A stretch of DNA of 64,000 bases from Moniliella sp. 'wahieum' (GCA_003971905.1 RSEE01000039.1:124001-188000); one strand, 5' to 3'. Positions 22,999 through 37,440 are shown, counted from the first letter of the stretch. Translations and numbers: made by a program. Notes: generated from the letters alone by a model not told the origin.

Positions 22999-23497
22999 CG
23001 TGCCGCCCAGGTTCGCCTCGCGCTTCGCCCCGCATCATGTTTGTACATCTACCATTCATTCATCCTCATTCTGTCAACGTTCAACCCCGAGCCAAGGTAC
23101 CTGCCACATGGCGTCCTGTCGTGCTCCCTCGGGTGAGCCGAGCAGGGTGTACCCCCAGCTCCCGCCCGTACCCCGGGGAAGTACATGTAGGTAGGTGGAT
23201 AGGGCAGCCAATTGTGCTTAGGGGGACCCCGCTTGGGTCTATCAGTCCAAGGAATGTTGAACGTGTTTGACGAGGCAAAGGGAGTTAGCATGTAAAAGAC
23301 GATAGCTATTGCATGTCGCGTTCAAGGAACTAGCTATGTCAAGTGGGAATTCTACATCTCAACAGCATGTGGAGTCAAATCATGGGAATTTTTGTAGTAC
23401 AACGGCCTCGAGCGTCGCGAGCGCCGTAACGAAGGGGCATCATGGGATGAAGAAACAGAGAACAAAACAAGGCGAGCTAGTGAACAAGTCGACTTGT
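22999..23497. other. intergenic between convergent BTB and Hsp70 genes
   Basis: Both genes end here. No further coding signal was seen. The region should hold both polyadenylation sites. Confidence 0.55.
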
Positions 23498-25503
<2,006 letters not shown>

Positions 25504-25830
25504 GGTAGGAGAGAGAGTGGGAGAGATGGAGGAGAGATGGTGGAGCACCGGCCAGGGGGCTCGTTAAATAAGTGGCCAGTGCGCGCCCCCAGAAGCCCCG
25601 AGGCGGGGAGCGCACACTGGGGCGGTGCGGACCCACCGCCGCCGGGAGGCGCAGGCACAGGGGCAGTGGTCTGTGGTTCTCCGCCGCCCCCCACGCGGGG
25701 GGAACAGAAGAGGAGGGAAGACCAACGAACCAGGCCGAACCAGCCACGGCCGCCCGTGTCGCCCCCCCCGGTGGGTCCACACTGCCCCTGTTCGGAGCGG
25801 ATAGGCAGATGCCACCTGTCAAAACAAACG
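25504..25830 (-). promoter_or_regulatory. Hsp70 promoter region with stress-element-like CCCCT/AGGGG sites
   Basis: A TTATTTAA-like box lies at about 25563-25572 on the minus strand. AGGGG/CCCCT pentamers occur at 25554-25558, 25659-25663 and 25785-25789, resembling STRE sites. I saw no clean nGAAnnTTCnnGAAn heat-shock element. The sites are too short to be conclusive. Confidence 0.3.
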
Positions 25831-25969
25831 TCATGCATGGATGGGTGACCGCCCGGCGTGGTCAGGAAGGCCCCGACGTCATTCCAGCCGACACGACAAT
25901 CTTCTATCTGCCTTGGCGAATCTACTCAGCAGCTGAGGCCCCCATCTCGGGCGTCCCAAGTCGCCCCAC

Positions 25970-26269
25970 CTATTCTTCCATCCTGTCTCCGCCCATGGCT
26001 GTGGGGTGGAATGCCTGTTCCAGAACAACGCATTGGCGCGTGGCGGAGTAGATGACGTGGACGAGCAAGATGGTATCAAAGAGAGAGATAAGAGCATCAA
26101 AAGGAAAGGACAGCGAGGAGAGAGGGGAAGGGGATGTGAGACCTGAGGCCTGAGGCGCTAGCGGGGGACAAGCAAGTAGCGTGGCTAACACTGATATGAC
26201 ACGGACCGAGAGGAGCTTGTCCATAACAGCGTCAACGTGGGCATTGCCGACGACATGTTGCCATGCCAT
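25970..26269 (-). CDS. possible small membrane protein
   Basis: An open frame begins MAWQHVVGNAHVDAVMDKLL and ends with a hydrophobic segment (FDALISLFDTILLVHVIYSA) followed by TRQCVVLEQAF. The middle could be an intron (donor near 26215, acceptor CTCAG near 26143). I recognise no family. It lies between the Hsp70 promoter and the end of the Erf2 gene, on the same strand. Confidence 0.25.
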   Translation of the reverse strand: MAWQHVVGNAHVDAVMDKLLSVRVISVLATLLACPPLAPQASGLTSPSPLSSLSFPFDALISLFDTILLVHVIYSATRQCVVLEQAFHPTAMGGDRMEE

Positions 26270-26460
26270 GTAAACGTTGCATCATCGAGCAACTGCGACA
26301 AACAATCAAAACCGATGTCACATGTCACAGCTGCTGCGCCGACGCCCGCTCAGCCTGAGCGCTCAGCCCCAGCAAACTTGATCGTCTGGTGCGATCCAGC
26401 GATCCAGCGCAGCAACAGAAACTCGGGCTGAGGCTGCACCTCAGGCTGAGGCCTCAGGTC
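26140..26460. repeat. CCTGAGGC-rich stretch with an inverted pair
   Basis: AGACCTGAGGCC near 26137 is matched by its reverse complement GGCCTCAGGTCT near 26446. A palindrome CTGAGCGCTCAG and other CCTCAG/CTGAGG units lie between. No function can be read from this. Confidence 0.4.
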
Positions 26461-26476
26461 TTGCCATCATCGTAAG

Positions 26477-29232
26477 TTAGAAGCGTTGACGCATCTCGTA
26501 TGTGTTGTTGGCGCCAGCGCCGTCGTTCGTATGGGTAGGCGGGGCGTCTTGGTGGGACCATGTCCCCACCAATCCCTCCGGCGTGCCCAGTGGGATGCGC
26601 GTCTCCCCCGAAGCCGAGTAGCTGTGCCCGGTATGCTTCTCCTCCAGCCCTGCGGAAGTGGACACGGTGGTTGGTGCTCCAGGTGGCCAGGTGGTCTCGC
26701 CCTGTGCCTGCAGCGGCGTGTCGGTCAAGAGAAAGGCAGGGTTGGTCCGGCGCAGATCGGGCTGTGCCCATCCGCGCCGATCCATCCAGGACAACGAGTA
26801 GGGACGGGATAGGGTCGCGAGTACGTTCTTCATTCCTTGGCCCGGACGGGCAAAGGGGTTGGGGTCAGCAGGCCGGGTACTGCGGCGCGACGAGGACGGG
26901 AAGAGGAAGGGAAGGTAGAGTCCTTATCTCCATCTCCTCCAGGGAGAAGGAGACGACAGGGGGCAGTCAGCCCACCCAGAAAAGTGGTGAGGAAAGAAGA
27001 ACGGGGTTCTGGCTCGGTGGTAGCCGATTGTGTCGGCCCTTCCACTTCTTCCAGACCTGCTGCATCTGCGCCCACCTTCCGCGCCGCCTGCATCCGGATC
27101 TCCTCCACCGTGGACCGGTTGAGCCAGAGGAGACGGACGTGGTACCCCATCAGCGTCGTCACAGGCGCCAGCAGGAACGCGGACATGAGGCCCACAACGG
27201 CAGAGGCCGGAGACCTGCGCAGAGCGCCGCCAAAGGAGAGACCGGGGCTACGGTGGCCCGAGCGGGGGTAAGAATGGTCCTTGTGCCAGGTGAGCATGAC
27301 GAGGTGTGCAACACTGAGTGACAGCATAAGCACGAGCGAGGTGAGGAGAACAAAGAGCAACCACAAAACGAGGGGTAATTTCTTCGCCCCACACAGTTGT
27401 TGAGAAAAGTACAGTGATGATCAATGTTTTCGACGCAATTGTCGCAGCTACGACAGTGCGAGCTCCTAGGAGGACGGTACGTGCGGCATGTCTCACACCA
27501 CTTGAGCTTCAAGATCCGGCCTTGAGGCCCCACCCGCACGCGACGTGCGATCGGCACCGCTTTGTCACTCGGACTAGCAAGGAACACCTCTCCGTCGCCT
27601 TGATCGTCAGGATTGAGGCAGGCAGGACGGAGAGGTCCAAGTTGCGCGGTAAAACTCCAGGGTCAGAGCAGGCGGTATGTATCATGGTAGCGATGCTCGC
27701 CATCCAAAAATAGGCCACAACGACAACAAGCCCAGGGGAGATATTGTGGATAACCCATCGGCCGTCCCAGGCCATCCATACGGCCGGCAAGGCGAGGACA
27801 AGGGCAAAGGATATGAGCGCCGCCCAGGGAGGAGCTTGGGAAGTAAGACCCAACCCACCCAAGAAGAAAGAAACGGTTCCCACCCAGCCACAGCCGATAC
27901 TTGCGCATCCTGCGCTCCGTAGCACCCTGGGTGACCGGCATGAGTCGTCCTTTCCACTCTGTTGCACCTAAGGAGCTCGCTGGGCGGGCAGGTGGATCCG
28001 AAGGACGCTTGACAAAGAGGTCGTAGGATTGGGCACTGACTTGGCGTGCAAGCGGGTCCAAGGATGCAACTGACTGCTGAGATGGAGTCCCAGCGGGCCA
28101 CTTTCCCCCGAAATGAGGGTTGATGTCTGAGACGGACAAGCCCTTGGGGCTGTCACCAATGGTGGAGTAGGTGGCGCCATGAGATAAGGTGGACTCGGCT
28201 CCAGTGTGGGATGCCTGCGTGAAGGAGGACAGAGGTTTAGTCCCACCCTCGGTCCGGAGCTTGTCGCCCAGCGTGGTGGTGGTTCCATCGCTTTCTGCGC
28301 GAGCACGCCACGGATCATCTTCCTGACTAGAAAAGGGAAGCGGGCTTGTACGGGAGGGATGCGAGGCTGTGGTGGGGAAGCGCAATTCCTCCTCTTTCCC
28401 CCTGGGTGTCTTCAGCCGGGACGACGCTAGGCACACCCACATCTGCAGCGGCTGGTGGTAGTGGAGTGCTGGAGAGGGTAAGGCTGCCCCTGGGACTAGC
28501 GAGGGAGCCGGCACTGCGCCTCCGCACATCCAGTGCAGAGCTAGTAGGGGCGGTGGGCGGGCCCTGGACCAAGGTGGGGCGTGGGATGGTGAAGCTAGGG
28601 CGAGAGGAGGTGCGGGACTCGGACTCGGAGCCAGAGCCACCAGAGTACGCCGACTCGTAGGCAGACGTGATGCTGGCTCGGGCAGAGCCATAGGCGGAGC
28701 CATAGGCAGAGGAATGAGCGGAGCGGTAGGTGCTCAGCCCTGTCGACGGGCGGCCAGTGACGGGCGTGCTGGCACGCGATCCATGCGCAAGCTGCTGTGG
28801 ACGCGGCTGCCGGGTGCGGTAGGCGGCTGCGGCGCCAGCGGGGCGCGTACGGCTGCCAAGGCGGCACGGGTGCGCACATCGGTGTCGGTGTCCGAGTCGT
28901 CGGTAGCCGACTGGGACCCGGGCACGCGCACATTGCGCATGGGGCGTGCCGAGCCCGTGGGGCCGGGCGGGGGCGGGGCGGGCGCGGCGGGGGCGGGGCG
29001 GGTGAAGAAGGCGGTGGGCGCGAGGATGCGCGGCGACAGGGGGCGGCGGGGTCCATGGCGGCCGAGGGAGTGGGGGCAGGCGAGGCGAAGAGGCGCCGGC
29101 GGGGCGCTGCGTGCTGCTCCGTGCTGGAGGGGGTGGGGTGCGGTGGGCGGGGCCAGAAGGCGGCCCAAGGCGCAGGGTTGGACGCAGCACCCGCTGCAGC
29201 TGCTGCACGGAGACACGGCCCCCCTGCCCCAC
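26477..29232 (-). CDS. ERF2: Erf2-type DHHC palmitoyltransferase
   Basis: An integral ER/Golgi enzyme that S-palmitoylates Ras-type proteins together with Erf4. A long disordered Ser/Pro/Ala N-terminus (29232 to about 28000) precedes [24 protein letters not shown] sequence, the Erf2 signature before the first helix. Transmembrane helices follow ([20 protein letters not shown], then [20 protein letters not shown]), then [10 protein letters not shown]. The Cys-rich catalytic domain reads [44 protein letters not shown], with catalytic Cys in DHHC. Two more helices follow ([35 protein letters not shown]). The tail has the typical [20 protein letters not shown]. The stop is at 26477-26479. Frame changes occur near 28330, 27960, 27600, 27390 and 26830. 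The start is uncertain. Confidence 0.9.
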
Positions 29233-29289
29233 CCCTGCCCCGCGCGGCGGCGCCCATCACACGCATCACACTACCCCGCGGGGCACAGG

Positions 29290-30317
29290 GCCGCACTCGG
29301 CGCGTCTCCCGGCATCCGCGCAGCCACGGCAGCTTTTCACAGCAGCCCCACGCACTGGAGCAGCCTCGGATCTCAGTCCATCCCCAGCTGTCCAACAAGA
29401 GCAGCACACCATTTGCCCCGTCTTCAACACATCCATTCATTCATCATCCATCCACCCATCCCTCCATCCATCCGACTGGGGTTATTTTGCAGATCACGCA
29501 CGTGTCGTGGCTAACAGCACCAAGTCCACTGTGGGGCTCGGGCAAACGTGGAGTGCAACTCAGCTTGCTTTTCTGCCGTCCATGGTCCTTTTCCCCCGAC
29601 CTTGGCACATCCTACTGGTGCAAGAATAGTATTGACAGAGCTTAAGGCTGGGAACAAAGAAATTAGCGCTGCGCCTAAACCGACCTGCTCATCCGGCTTG
29701 TGTTTGCTTGCTGGCGCCAAACGTTGAATAGGCTAGAGGACCATCTGGCGCATGCCATAACGGCAGGCTGGAGCCAAGGTTGGAAGCGCCTAGAAACAGA
29801 GCTGGGTCAGAAGGGAAGAGGGAAGAGACACGGCTTGATTGAAGGGGTTCGCCAGAGGCGTCCGTTGTTGGCCATGTGGGCGTCTCGAACACTTCGCTCA
29901 CGACATGTGCCATAGTGGACTTGAGGAGCGTGAGGGAAGCATCAAAAGGTGGACAGGTAACTGATGATGCTCTCGCTAGTGCAGGTGAGTGGTTGGAGCC
30001 GATGGCGGAGGGAGGCGTCGAAGGGGGGAGCCCACCAGGGCCCACCCTTACCGAACGCGAACCCTAGCCATCGCTGCCACCGCCCACTGTCCAACTTATC
30101 AACGACCCCTCCCGCACATGCCCAGTGTCATGTATGTCACGCGTCACATGTCATCACTCGTCGATCCTACATTGATCACGCGATCATCCTTGCCTCCGTG
30201 CTGACCGATGACCTGAGCAGCGGTCGGTGCGACCCCACCCCCGCCAGTGCTTGTTGCGAGGCGTAACGCGTAACACGTAACCCCCCCGCCTTCTACGCTG
30301 CCTCACCCGACGGCTCT
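29290..30317. other. intergenic, no supported gene
   Basis: CATCCATTCATTCATCATCC-type short reiterations occur near 29430-29475. An open frame at 29689-30045 (-) has no recognisable motif. The repeats TGTCATGTATGTCACGCGTC and ACGCGTAACACGTAAC near 30126-30280 are short and unexplained. Confidence 0.45.
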
Positions 30318-31615
30318 TTGGGCGCAACCGACAGACAGCTGGAGGGGAAGGATACTGGCCGTCGCACTCCGTCTCGGTGTGCCTCGTGCCGTGCTGGGCG
30401 TCGCCCCCACGCCACTTTTGCTCTCGCTCACCTCGCCAATGTGCGCGCCAAGCACACCGACGCCCCGCTGCCCCCCCAGCCGGGCGACCAGTTCGCAGTC
30501 AAGTTGCGGAGAATGCGACGGCGGAGCAGGCGCAGAAGATGCGCGACATGCAATCCCAGTTCTTGTAGCGCTTCATCAAGAGCGGCCGCTATGCCTCGGG
30601 CAACTTCCTACCGCAAAACGTCAAGCTCGCACCTACTTCGCCCTTGCCACGCCTCGTGCTATTGCCCATCCGGAAGAACATCCACGTCCACCGCACGGGC
30701 AAGAGCCGGTGGAACAACTTTATGACCCCGCGACCCAATGGCGATTGTACCTCCACCGTTCCCATCCACAACTCGGCGCGGTCGAGTTCCGTGTCCCCAG
30801 CTAGGCACCAAACCTCTGGTTATAGCCATCAAACCCGCGGCGCATGCTTCGGCCCAGACCGAGACGCCGCACAATGTGGTGGAGCTTGTAAAACGGTACC
30901 CGCGTCACTCTCATTGATCCGGATGTCCGTGGTATTCTGCGGTATTCTGTGCCCCCGGTTTCGTATTCTCTGCTCAAGGTTTTCGACGTGATCCCTGTCA
31001 GCGAAGCGAAGCATTCGACCAATAACCGCGGCCCGGTGAACAAGGAGAACGACGAGGCGCACAAGGAAGAGTATGGTAACATTGTTGTTCCTGTCAGGCT
31101 CCACGAGGGAATGCTGGGCCGGGACCCGTCCTATCGCGCATGGGAGACGTCCGAGCTGCGTCTCAAGTCATCGTTTTTGTTGCACCAGTTGTGGTGTGCG
31201 CGTTTATGAACGCAACAAGCTCTCCTCTGTGTGGGCCGAAGTGCGGCGGTTAGAGATGCGGGAGATGATGGAACTGGGTCAGAACATCATCTACCACCTG
31301 TACAAGTTGCGCTGGACCCAACGGCGCATCAAGAGAACGCTTCTGGAACGGTCCGAGGCGTTGCAGGATGCACGGGCGATGGAAAAAGCTAAACGTCGCC
31401 ACTGGGAGCGCGAGACGATGAACGAAGCTGAGTCGAACGCACCCAGGCGTGGCCGTCAGTACCGCCGCCACGCTGACGATCCCCCACCGGGATGGCTCAA
31501 CCCCAGGCGTAGCCTCCATTTCTCTCCCTCACGACGCATCCCAATGACTCTTTATCGACGCGTGCGGGTGGGTGTTATGCCCAATCTATCACCTGTCTGG
31601 TTGATCTGGTTTTAG
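30318..31615 (+). CDS. hypothetical basic protein, family not recognised
   Basis: Several frames join into protein-like sequence: ENATAEQAQKMRDMQSQFL, FIKSGRYASGNFLPQNVKLA, then PHNVVELVKRYPRVTLIDPD near 30870-30930. A last frame that is open for over 300 bp reads YGNIVVPVRLHEGMLGRDPS, YRAWETSELRLKSS, YERNKLSSVWAEVRRLEMRE, LGQNIIYHLYKLRWTQRRIK and ALQDARAMEKAKRRHWERE. The C-terminal part is strongly helical and basic. A mitochondrial ribosomal or assembly factor is a possibility by composition only. Frame changes near 30570, 30660 and 31170 are assumed. The start is not determined. Confidence 0.35.
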
Positions 31616-31984
31616 TTTGTATAGGGGTCTCATATCCTCCGTTCGTTTGCCTGGTAAACCCCAAGAGATGATTGAAGGGCAAAGAAGGTCACACGGAGGG
31701 GTCCATCTGAACTATGAATATTCGAACAATGAGTGGAGAGAAGGGAATGAGGGTTGTGAAAACATAGAGAAGCGCGTGCGTGTTTGTGTTGGTTGAATGC
31801 AGATTCGTGAGGCCCGACTTGACACACCCTTTTGAATAGTGTGCCTCAATACATGGACAGGGCCAAAAGAAAGAGAACGCGGAAGGAGGAAGAAAGAGTA
31901 TCTGCTGCTGATTGCTCTTTTCTTAACGGGGGGGGACAGCCAAAAAAGGAGAAAAAGAGAAAAGGTACACGATGATCCAGCTTT
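31616..31984. other. convergent 3' ends, no gene
   Basis: An A-rich and purine-rich stretch between the unknown gene and the aspartic protease stop. No coding signal was seen. Confidence 0.5.
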
Positions 31985-33418
31985 CTAATCAAACCCGACA
32001 CGCTTGTTGGCCACGTCAAACGAGACCACCTGCAACAGGAAAGGAGGTCAGTACTACCAGATATGTATGGAGTGTGGCATGGTTGGTCGGGGGGGGGGAG
32101 AACGTACGGTGTTGCGGAAGAGGGCGTCACCCGTGACCCAACTGTCAGTGCCCATGTCTTGGCCAACTACGGCAAACACACACTTGCCATCGTCATCCTT
32201 GCCATAAGATGTAGTAGCTTCATCAAGGGAGATGGTCTTGGAGCCAACGGTCATGCTCACCTTGGGCGGGGAGGCGCAGTCAAACGAAGCCGTGACCGAG
32301 CCTAGTAGGTCACGCTGAGCCTTAAGCCCCAGCGACTTGTAGAGCTGGGTGGCCTGGGCAGTGGGGGCTATAGTAGCAAGGAAAACATGGACAGAGACCT
32401 CTCGCGTCAGCTTATCATGATTTGTATCGTGTGTGAAGACAATGACCGCCATCATGAAACAGAGAGAGATGATGTGTACGTACCCACAATCAACGTCGTG
32501 CCCGAATCAATGATGGCCGAGATGGACAGCTGGTTAATCTTGGCATTGACGGTCCAGTATGCCGCCTCTGTCACTGGCACATACACGGCGGTAGAGCTAA
32601 GCGAGCCGAGAGTCAGAGTCGATTGCGAGTGGTTCCGCAGCTTGAACATGAACCCTTCCTGGTCCAGTCCACCAGCCTTGATGAGTGATTGGAAGAAGGG
32701 CTCTTTTTGCTTAAAGGTGCAAATTGAAGGAAAGGCCATCCCACTGATGCCCTGGCTGTTACCGTCACTGCGGAGGAACGACGTATTTGAGAGGCCAATG
32801 TAGGCTTTGTCGGCCGACAAACCGCCAATAGCCAGGGTGTCCGAGTACACCTCACCGGATGCGCGGGTACCGTCGCCATAGGAAGTGTTAAACGTGGTGC
32901 CTGTGTTCTTGGATGTGCTCGATTTGGAGGGAGAGTAAGCGTTTGGAACAACCAGGGTGTCCGCACTGCCCGTGTCAAAGTCGTTTCCAAAAGGCGAAGA
33001 TGAGCTATACTATATCCCACTTCCTGTCATCCGCATTCAGAGGAAAGGACGAACCTAGCTCGATCAGCTGGCCGCCCCACTTAGCCTGTCCGGTCCAAAG
33101 AGCACCGTCCTCCTGTACGCCGAGAGGGATGCTGCCCGTGCCACGGTGGACGAGGTGAGTGGCATCGTGCGCGTGCTTTTGCCAACGTTGCGCTCATAGT
33201 TGGTCAATCCAGTGGCATATTGGTACGCAAACGAAGAAGTTCTTTAGAGAGCTTGTCCTTGTCCACCACACCGTCACTCAAGATGTTACGTTCGCTGTTG
33301 CGCATCAGAGGCATCGTGCTGGAGCGCCGGCTGGTGGAGAGCAAGGGAGCAGCCAGGGCGCTTGTGGCATCAGCGCCAGCACGGCAAGAATAACCAGACT
33401 GTTACGAATGAGCTGCAT
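31985..33418 (-). CDS. secreted A1-family aspartic protease
   Basis: A pepsin-like endopeptidase. The start ATG at 33418 gives MQLIRNSLVILAVLALM, a signal peptide, followed by a propeptide (MRNSERNILSDGVVDKDKLS). The first catalytic motif is DFDTGSADTLVVPN, the flap region SYGDGTRASGEVYSDTL, and the second catalytic motif ISAIIDSGTTLIVG. Late segments are KVSMTVGSKTISLDEA, VFAVVGQDMGTDSWVTGDAL, FRNT and, across an intron (GTACGT near 32108, CAG near 32030), VVSFDVANKRVGFD with TAG at 31985-31987. Further introns lie around 32370-32490 and 33010-33055. A few indels affect the propeptide. It is likely extracellular or vacuolar. No GPI signal was seen. Confidence 0.88.
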
Positions 33419-35040
33419 AATGAAAACGTTCGTGAGCAGCGTTGGATGCTAGGAAAGTGGAAAGAGAGGTGGGTGTGGGCGTGAGATGTGTTGAGGAACG
33501 GAAAATGGAAGGAGAGTGGATGCGGGAGAGGGTCTTATGAGATTGGCCTCAAGAGGGCATATACTCGTCTTTGGGAGCTGCTGTGTCAAGATTACCTTAC
33601 ATAACCCCGCACACTGTGCAGGAGAGTGTGTCGCGGAGAAGAGAATGCTGTGTGCCATGCATCGTGGGAGAGTAAGCGGATGTTTGTGGCCTAATGCTGT
33701 TTCGCTCTTCTCGGCCACCACACATATGCACATCCTATAGGCCGTGTAGCACACAAATGATCAATATGCATGAGTTGGGTGGTCCGAAAAGCCCTGAGAC
33801 ATGTTTTTGGAGTGCGGGGGCAAACGTGTGAGCTTAACTTAGTCACTGTGCCCTTGGATCTCCCTTTGAGTACCACACAGAATTGAACTGTGTCTATATA
33901 AAAGCGCTTTGCAGACTTATATTGTGTGTGTGTATGGTTTCGTCCTACCAGCAAGGATTGTGAGATAGGGAGTGGTCGAGATGCACGGGACTGCCAGGGG
34001 CGGTAGCAGAGTAGTCCCGATACCCGCACAGGTTTTATTTACAAAGTCCCTATAAGCACGTTTCCAGTGGTCTGGGGGTGGGCAAGCTATATATAACCCC
34101 CACAGCACTGGCACTACATATACTAAGTACCAACATATCAGTCCACAGTTTGATTGTGTGTTTTTGATGAACGTTATTGTGATCCCTGCACAATGACATC
34201 TCAAGCTAGAATATCCTCTCTCTGTTCGACAAGGCAAACAAGGTAATCTGCGCCGTTTGGGCACCCATTGAAGCCACAGCACGGCTAGGAGCGGTATGAG
34301 CAACAGTATATACCAGCACGGAGTGACCTGTGCATGTGAGATCGATGGCCAATGATGAATGTTCAGTCGATCATAGCCTCTCCATTGCCGCTACACGTCT
34401 CAATGGCGCTCCATACTGAACGTTTTTGCTATGGGGGCATGTGGGCAGCCAGAGTCAGTGCATACTATTAATGTGTGAGGGACGATGAAAGTGGTCGAGA
34501 AAGGGCATGCAAAACCGGAGGGAGAAGGCGGTGAGACTCGATCTGTGGCGGGGTATACGGGTGGGGCATTACCCACACGATTAGCGATTGAGACCCAGGA
34601 CGGCGAGAATACCCATATTTTGTGTCTTTGCCGGCAGCAACAGGCGGCAGGCTATGCAGAGGGGGGCGATGGGGTATAGCTCTCTGGGCGGAATGGCACA
34701 GCTGTCATGTTCATATCGCTGGGATTTCACTGGCATATGTGCCCACACAGGAGGAGGAGCCGCAGGCGCAGTGCCCGAGCTAGTGGGGTGCGGATGTCCC
34801 CCCCCTTTCATCGATCCCATACTATAGCCCCGGCCTGTGCTTCAATTGCTATATATCAGTAGGGCCTCAGATCTGATCTGAGTCATGGGCTGAGCGGTTC
34901 ATCGATCATTTTCGCCCCACCCTTGCTATTTTATAGTCTGTCACCCATCTTTCTCCGAGTTGAAGTTGAAAACCACAAGCATGCTGTCTTGACGCGTGTG
35001 ACGACGTAGCTGCAGCAAGCTACCACCACAGCCAAGCCAC
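33419..35040. other. intergenic at the edge of the repeat island
   Basis: No gene supported. The stretch contains strong TATA-like boxes TATATAAAAG (33895-33904) and ATATATAA (about 34089) and a short palindrome CTCAGATCTGATCTGAG near 34866. The open frame 33917-34303 (-) has hydrophobic stretches but no recognisable family. Confidence 0.4.
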
Positions 35041-35640
35041 CGCGGCCAGTGCAGCGTCCGACGCCGTGGCGCAAGTCAAGGCGAAGCATGCGGCCCAACT
35101 GAGCGGGCTCGAAGCGCAGCGCAGTAAGCGCTGTGATCGAGCGGGCGTCTCGGGAAAGTGGCTGTGCTCGTGTGGGACTTCAGAGGAAGAAGGTAAACCA
35201 CCGAAGACAGGGAGAGAAGCGACGATGGCCACGCTCCAAGCGCGTATTACCGATTGGCAGCGCAACTGAAGACGGCTCAGGCTGCCATGACGGAACAGGA
35301 AGCTGAGTGCTGGTCGGTCCCAAGTGGCCGAGGCGGGAAGCAAGATCCAAGTGATGGAGGCCAAGTTGCACGCTCACCACGACCTAACTTTCGAGGCACA
35401 GCAGAGGAAAACAGTTTTGCTGTCGGATGGGTCGTTGAGTGTATGGCGGATGGCTTTCCGGGCGGCAAGCGTTCAGAGGCCGAAGCAGAGTTTGATGAGA
35501 TTTGCAAAGTTGGCAATGGATGCACCGCGCGCCGGTCTCGCCGTAATCGCAAAACCCTGGACCTATGCCCCCAACCCCGACTCGCGCCGCAGCCAGCGCA
35601 GGGCCGAGGCAGATAGGTTGCGCAAGTACCATTAAGACCG
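35041..35640 (+). CDS. coiled-coil-like ORF fragments
   Basis: Pieces in different frames read SDAVAQVKAKHAAQLSGLEA, EATMATLQARITDWQRN, AAMTEQEAE and AEAGSKIQVMEAKLHAHHDL, then DSRRSQRRAEADRLRKYH. Heptad-like spacing of hydrophobic residues suggests a coiled coil. I recognise no family. It may be a decayed gene inside the repeat island. Confidence 0.25.
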
Positions 35641-36864
35641 CTATGGCGGGTTTGGCTATGGCCAACCGGGCACCGGACACCCTCCTCCCCCTCCTCATCC
35701 CCCTCCTAGTAGTCGTTTATCTTCTTCATCTTCTTCCTCGTCCTTCTACCTCCTCGGCGTCGCGGTCCCATATACAGCGAGGACCGCAAGCTGCCATCGA
35801 CCGTGCCCTGCGAGTACCCGGATGGCTGATGCCAATCGTGCGCAACGCGAGGGCGGCGGGCACCCCCCACCTCTTCCTCGTCTGCGACGAAAACGAAAAA
35901 TGGTGCAGGTGGCCAACTCATCATCGCCCAAGCACGCCTTGCGCTACCGCCCCATATTCCCCTTTCCCAGCATCACCGAGCAGCTGGGCCGACGCATTTC
36001 CATCTTCCCCAGCCCGTCGTAGACGACGACGGCATAATCAGCCCTCGTCCCGTCATTTATCATCGTCCATCAGCACCAGCCCTTCGTCACCCTTCTTCTG
36101 ATCCGGGCCCGTTCTCCCCTCGACTGTATCCGAAAGACAACCCCACTTTGGTCACTGAGGTGTCTGAGGCCCATCCTTCCGATCAAGATGCTAGGGTACG
36201 GATCTAGACCTGTCACTGCGAGTGGACCACAGGAACGCTAATCCGGACTGTACAGCCTCTTTCGTCGGCAGACGATGAAGAGCAGCAAGCAAGGTGGTGA
36301 TTAGTGCGAGTGCCAACGACAAGGCCAGGCGCGCCGAGAGGTTGGAACCCGCCCAGAGTCTGCATGAAGTCGGCACCATGAACCGACGGACGTTATTGGT
36401 TGGGCACACGTGCATGAGGTGATTCTCTACAAGCGACATAACCCAGTTTACATTGTGTCTGACCGGAAAAAGGCCTGCTCAGTAGACCAACACTTTCTCA
36501 AGCGTCACCTCCATGGTCATCTGTCCACCTGGAATACATACAGTCCACAATGAAGGACTCCTTTTGGCTTTCTCGCCCCGATCCATATGACCACGGCTTG
36601 GTCCATGGCAACCTCACCGCCGGTATAATTTTCTGTTGTACAGCACTCTGTCGCTGCGCTCATCCCCGATCCTTTTATACACCTGGCCAGATGATTCCTT
36701 TCCTCTGTTCCTCGATGGTCCAACTGACCGATGCGAGCCACGTTTGCATGTCACGACCGCGGGATCCCCAAGATTGGTCTACTGGGATGGATTGGCCAGC
36801 TATCTCTCCCTCTCGTGGGTCGTACGCACGTAACAGTAGTGAGACGTTTCGCATGCGATCGCAC
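35641..36864. other. no supported gene
   Basis: Mixed-composition DNA between the coiled-coil fragments and repeat copy A. Open frames are short and lack motifs. It may contain decayed transposon sequence not recognisable by eye. Confidence 0.4.
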
Positions 36865-37385
36865 AAGATGCGACATACGACGCATCCCCATGGGGAAAGC
36901 GGAGTTGAAATGTGCAATGCGAGCCCGCAGCGCGGTCGTCGGTACGCCGACAAAAAAGCTCGGCTGGAGACGTGGCCCGATGCACACAGGGCACCGGGGC
37001 AGTGAGCTGCGGACCTTCCACGAGCTTCCCCTGGCCTCCACCCCAGGAGCCCATCCAGGCCCATAGCTCTCGCTCTCCTTGGCTCTTGGATTCCATCTCC
37101 ATCCCTCATCGCCGGCATGTGGCCGTCGGTACGCCACACGGACGCTCTTCAACGGCCAACCGACGATTCTCCTCATGTTGCGGTCAAGGTATGTTCCATC
37201 TCTCCTCTCCTCCTCTCCACTGATCTAACCCTTCCATTTCGGCCAGGTACCCATGTCCTTCACGGCACGGCCTACCCTTTGGTTGGACCTCTGGCGTAGC
37301 AGAATGGAGGAGACAACCTACCTCCCCAAGTGGAGCCGTGACGGAGCACGATCCGTCGGCCTGGGCCGGTTTGGCCACCGGGGAA
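36865..37385 (+). repeat. intron-containing dispersed repeat, copy A
   Basis: Three blocks match copy B (44152-45450): 36865-36970, 37141-37232 and 37325-37385. Block 1 is nearly identical and encodes IPMGKAELKCAMRARSAVVG. Block 2 contains coding-like sequence SPHVAVK followed by GTATGTTCCATCTCTCC..., a CTGATCTAAC branch-like site and a CAG, i.e. an intron shared with copy B. Between blocks 1 and 2 copy A has about 170 bp where copy B has about 950 bp. The family is unknown. Confidence 0.7.
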
Positions 37386-37440
37386 TTCAGGTCTTCGTCT
37401 GGCATTATCCACCGTGGGGCTGGGTTAAGGCCTGCGGGTT

